NCBI GenBank assembly: GCA_023423855.1
Contig: JAFAEU010000196.1
Location: 1-5,983 of the forward strand
Reading direction: 5' to 3'
From: Pseudomonadota bacterium
GTDB taxonomy: Bacteria; Pseudomonadota; Gammaproteobacteria; Xanthomonadales; Xanthomonadaceae
DNA length: 5,983 bases
A program made the translations under genes and the position numbers. The first letter of the stretch is position 1; every line of letters starts with the position of its first letter. Of the stretch, positions 5,359 to 5,983 are shown piece after piece. The notes below the pieces were generated by a model. It was given only the letters and a program-made list of their open reading frames with translations. It did not search any database and had not been told where the DNA came from.

Positions 5359-5983
5359 ATGACCCAGCCTTCCCTTCCCCGCCCCAGCATCGCCATCGTC
5401 GGCTACGGCAGCCAGGGCCGCGCGCATGCGCTCAACCTGCGCGACTCCGGCTTCGACGTCACCGTCGGCCTGCGTCCGGGCGGCCCGACCGAGGCCAAGG
5501 CCAGGGCCGACGGCTTCAGCGTGAAGTCGCCCGCCGAGGCGGTGAAGAGCGCCGACCTGGTCGCGGTGCTGACGCCCGACATGGTGCAGAAGAAGCTGTA
5601 CGACGAGGTGCTGGCGCCGAACCTGAAGCAAGGCGCCTGCCTGCTGTTCGCGCACGGCCTGAACGTGCACTTCGGCATGATCTCGCCGCGCGACGACCTG
5701 GACGTGGTGCTGGTCGCGCCCAAGGGCCCGGGCGCGCTGGTCCGCCGCGAGTACGAGATCGGCCGCGGCGTGCCCTGCATCTACGCCATCCACCAGGACC
5801 GCAGCGGCAAGGCCAAGGACCTCGCGCTGTCCTATGCCGACGGCCTCGGTGGCGCCCGCGCCAACCTGATCGAGACCACCTTCAAGGAAGAGACCGAGAC
5901 CGACCTGTTCGGCGAGCAGGCCGTGCTGTGCGGCGGCGCGTCGTCGCTGGTGCAGGCCGGCTTCGAGGTGCTGGTGGAAGCCG
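5359..5983 (+). CDS. ilvC: Ketol-acid reductoisomerase, N-terminal part
   Basis: This enzyme isomerises and reduces acetolactate and acetohydroxybutyrate with NADPH and Mg2+, the second common step of valine, leucine and isoleucine synthesis. The 208 residues present are about two thirds of a short (about 330-residue) class I enzyme; the rest runs off the window. Visible are GYGSQG (15-20, Rossmann dinucleotide loop) and GLRPGG (37-42), where Arg39 is a likely NADPH phosphate contact. The catalytic His99 lies in FAHG and Lys122 in PKGPG. DLFGEQ (182-187) supplies Mg ligands D182 and E186. The ATG at 5359 is the sensible start, but its ribosome site is weak (AGAG about 8 nt upstream). The start lies close to the GYGSQG motif, shorter than in E. 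coli, as expected for this lineage. The gene is controlled by the attenuator upstream. ilvG/ilvM-type genes may follow, but they are outside the window. Confidence 0.96.
   Translation, partial: MTQPSLPRPSIAIVGYGSQGRAHALNLRDSGFDVTVGLRPGGPTEAKARADGFSVKSPAEAVKSADLVAVLTPDMVQKKLYDEVLAPNLKQGACLLFAHGLNVHFGMISPRDDLDVVLVAPKGPGALVRREYEIGRGVPCIYAIHQDRSGKAKDLALSYADGLGGARANLIETTFKEETETDLFGEQAVLCGGASSLVQAGFEVLVEA

Noticed and set aside
5141..5362. 73-codon frame from GTG 5141 overlapping the ilv leader
   Set aside because: It has no branched-chain codon run, reads through the terminator stem and T-tract, and lacks a ribosome site. The 36-codon frame at 5145 explains the region fully.

Overview
The window is GC-rich DNA that looks like the chromosome of a Xanthomonadaceae-type gammaproteobacterium (Lysobacter, Luteimonas, Xanthomonas or a relative). 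This is an inference. It rests on a short adenylate kinase without a zinc-binding LID, a pyrophosphate-dependent phosphofructokinase, a short ketol-acid reductoisomerase that opens directly on its Rossmann fold, and small palindromic repeats between genes. I see no phage, transposase, CRISPR or defence genes. This is core metabolism, and the most informative parts lie between the genes and in one damaged gene.

Layout from left to right. Positions 1-682 (minus) are the N-terminal half of mpl, the murein tripeptide recycling ligase. It starts at TTG and lacks the ATP-binding P-loop segment, which is replaced by a homopolymer-rich stretch. Positions 683-848 hold several inverted repeats. Positions 849-1427 (minus) are adk. 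A 128-bp divergent intergenic region separates adk from pfp (1556-2812, plus). Positions 2813-3152 lie between the convergent pfp and ilvD genes. They hold a UUCG-loop terminator, a palindrome of about 95 bp and a short REP-like hairpin. Positions 3153-4991 (minus) are ilvD. The ilvD-ilvC divergent region follows, and ilvC (5359 to the window end, plus) is cut off.

The best regulatory find is a complete transcription attenuator ahead of ilvC. A sigma70-type promoter (5109-5138) is followed by a 36-codon leader peptide (5145-5255) carrying seven consecutive branched-chain codons, read as ILVLVLI. After it come an antiterminator pairing (5232-5239 with 5280-5287) and an overlapping intrinsic terminator (5276-5305). 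The leader start codon falls about where transcription should begin, so the leader peptide may be translated from a leaderless mRNA.

IlvC and IlvD catalyse consecutive steps of isoleucine/valine synthesis and are read divergently from one 367-bp region. Only the ilvC side shows attenuation. Adk and PPi-dependent PFK are also divergent. One balances adenylates and the other spends pyrophosphate in glycolysis.
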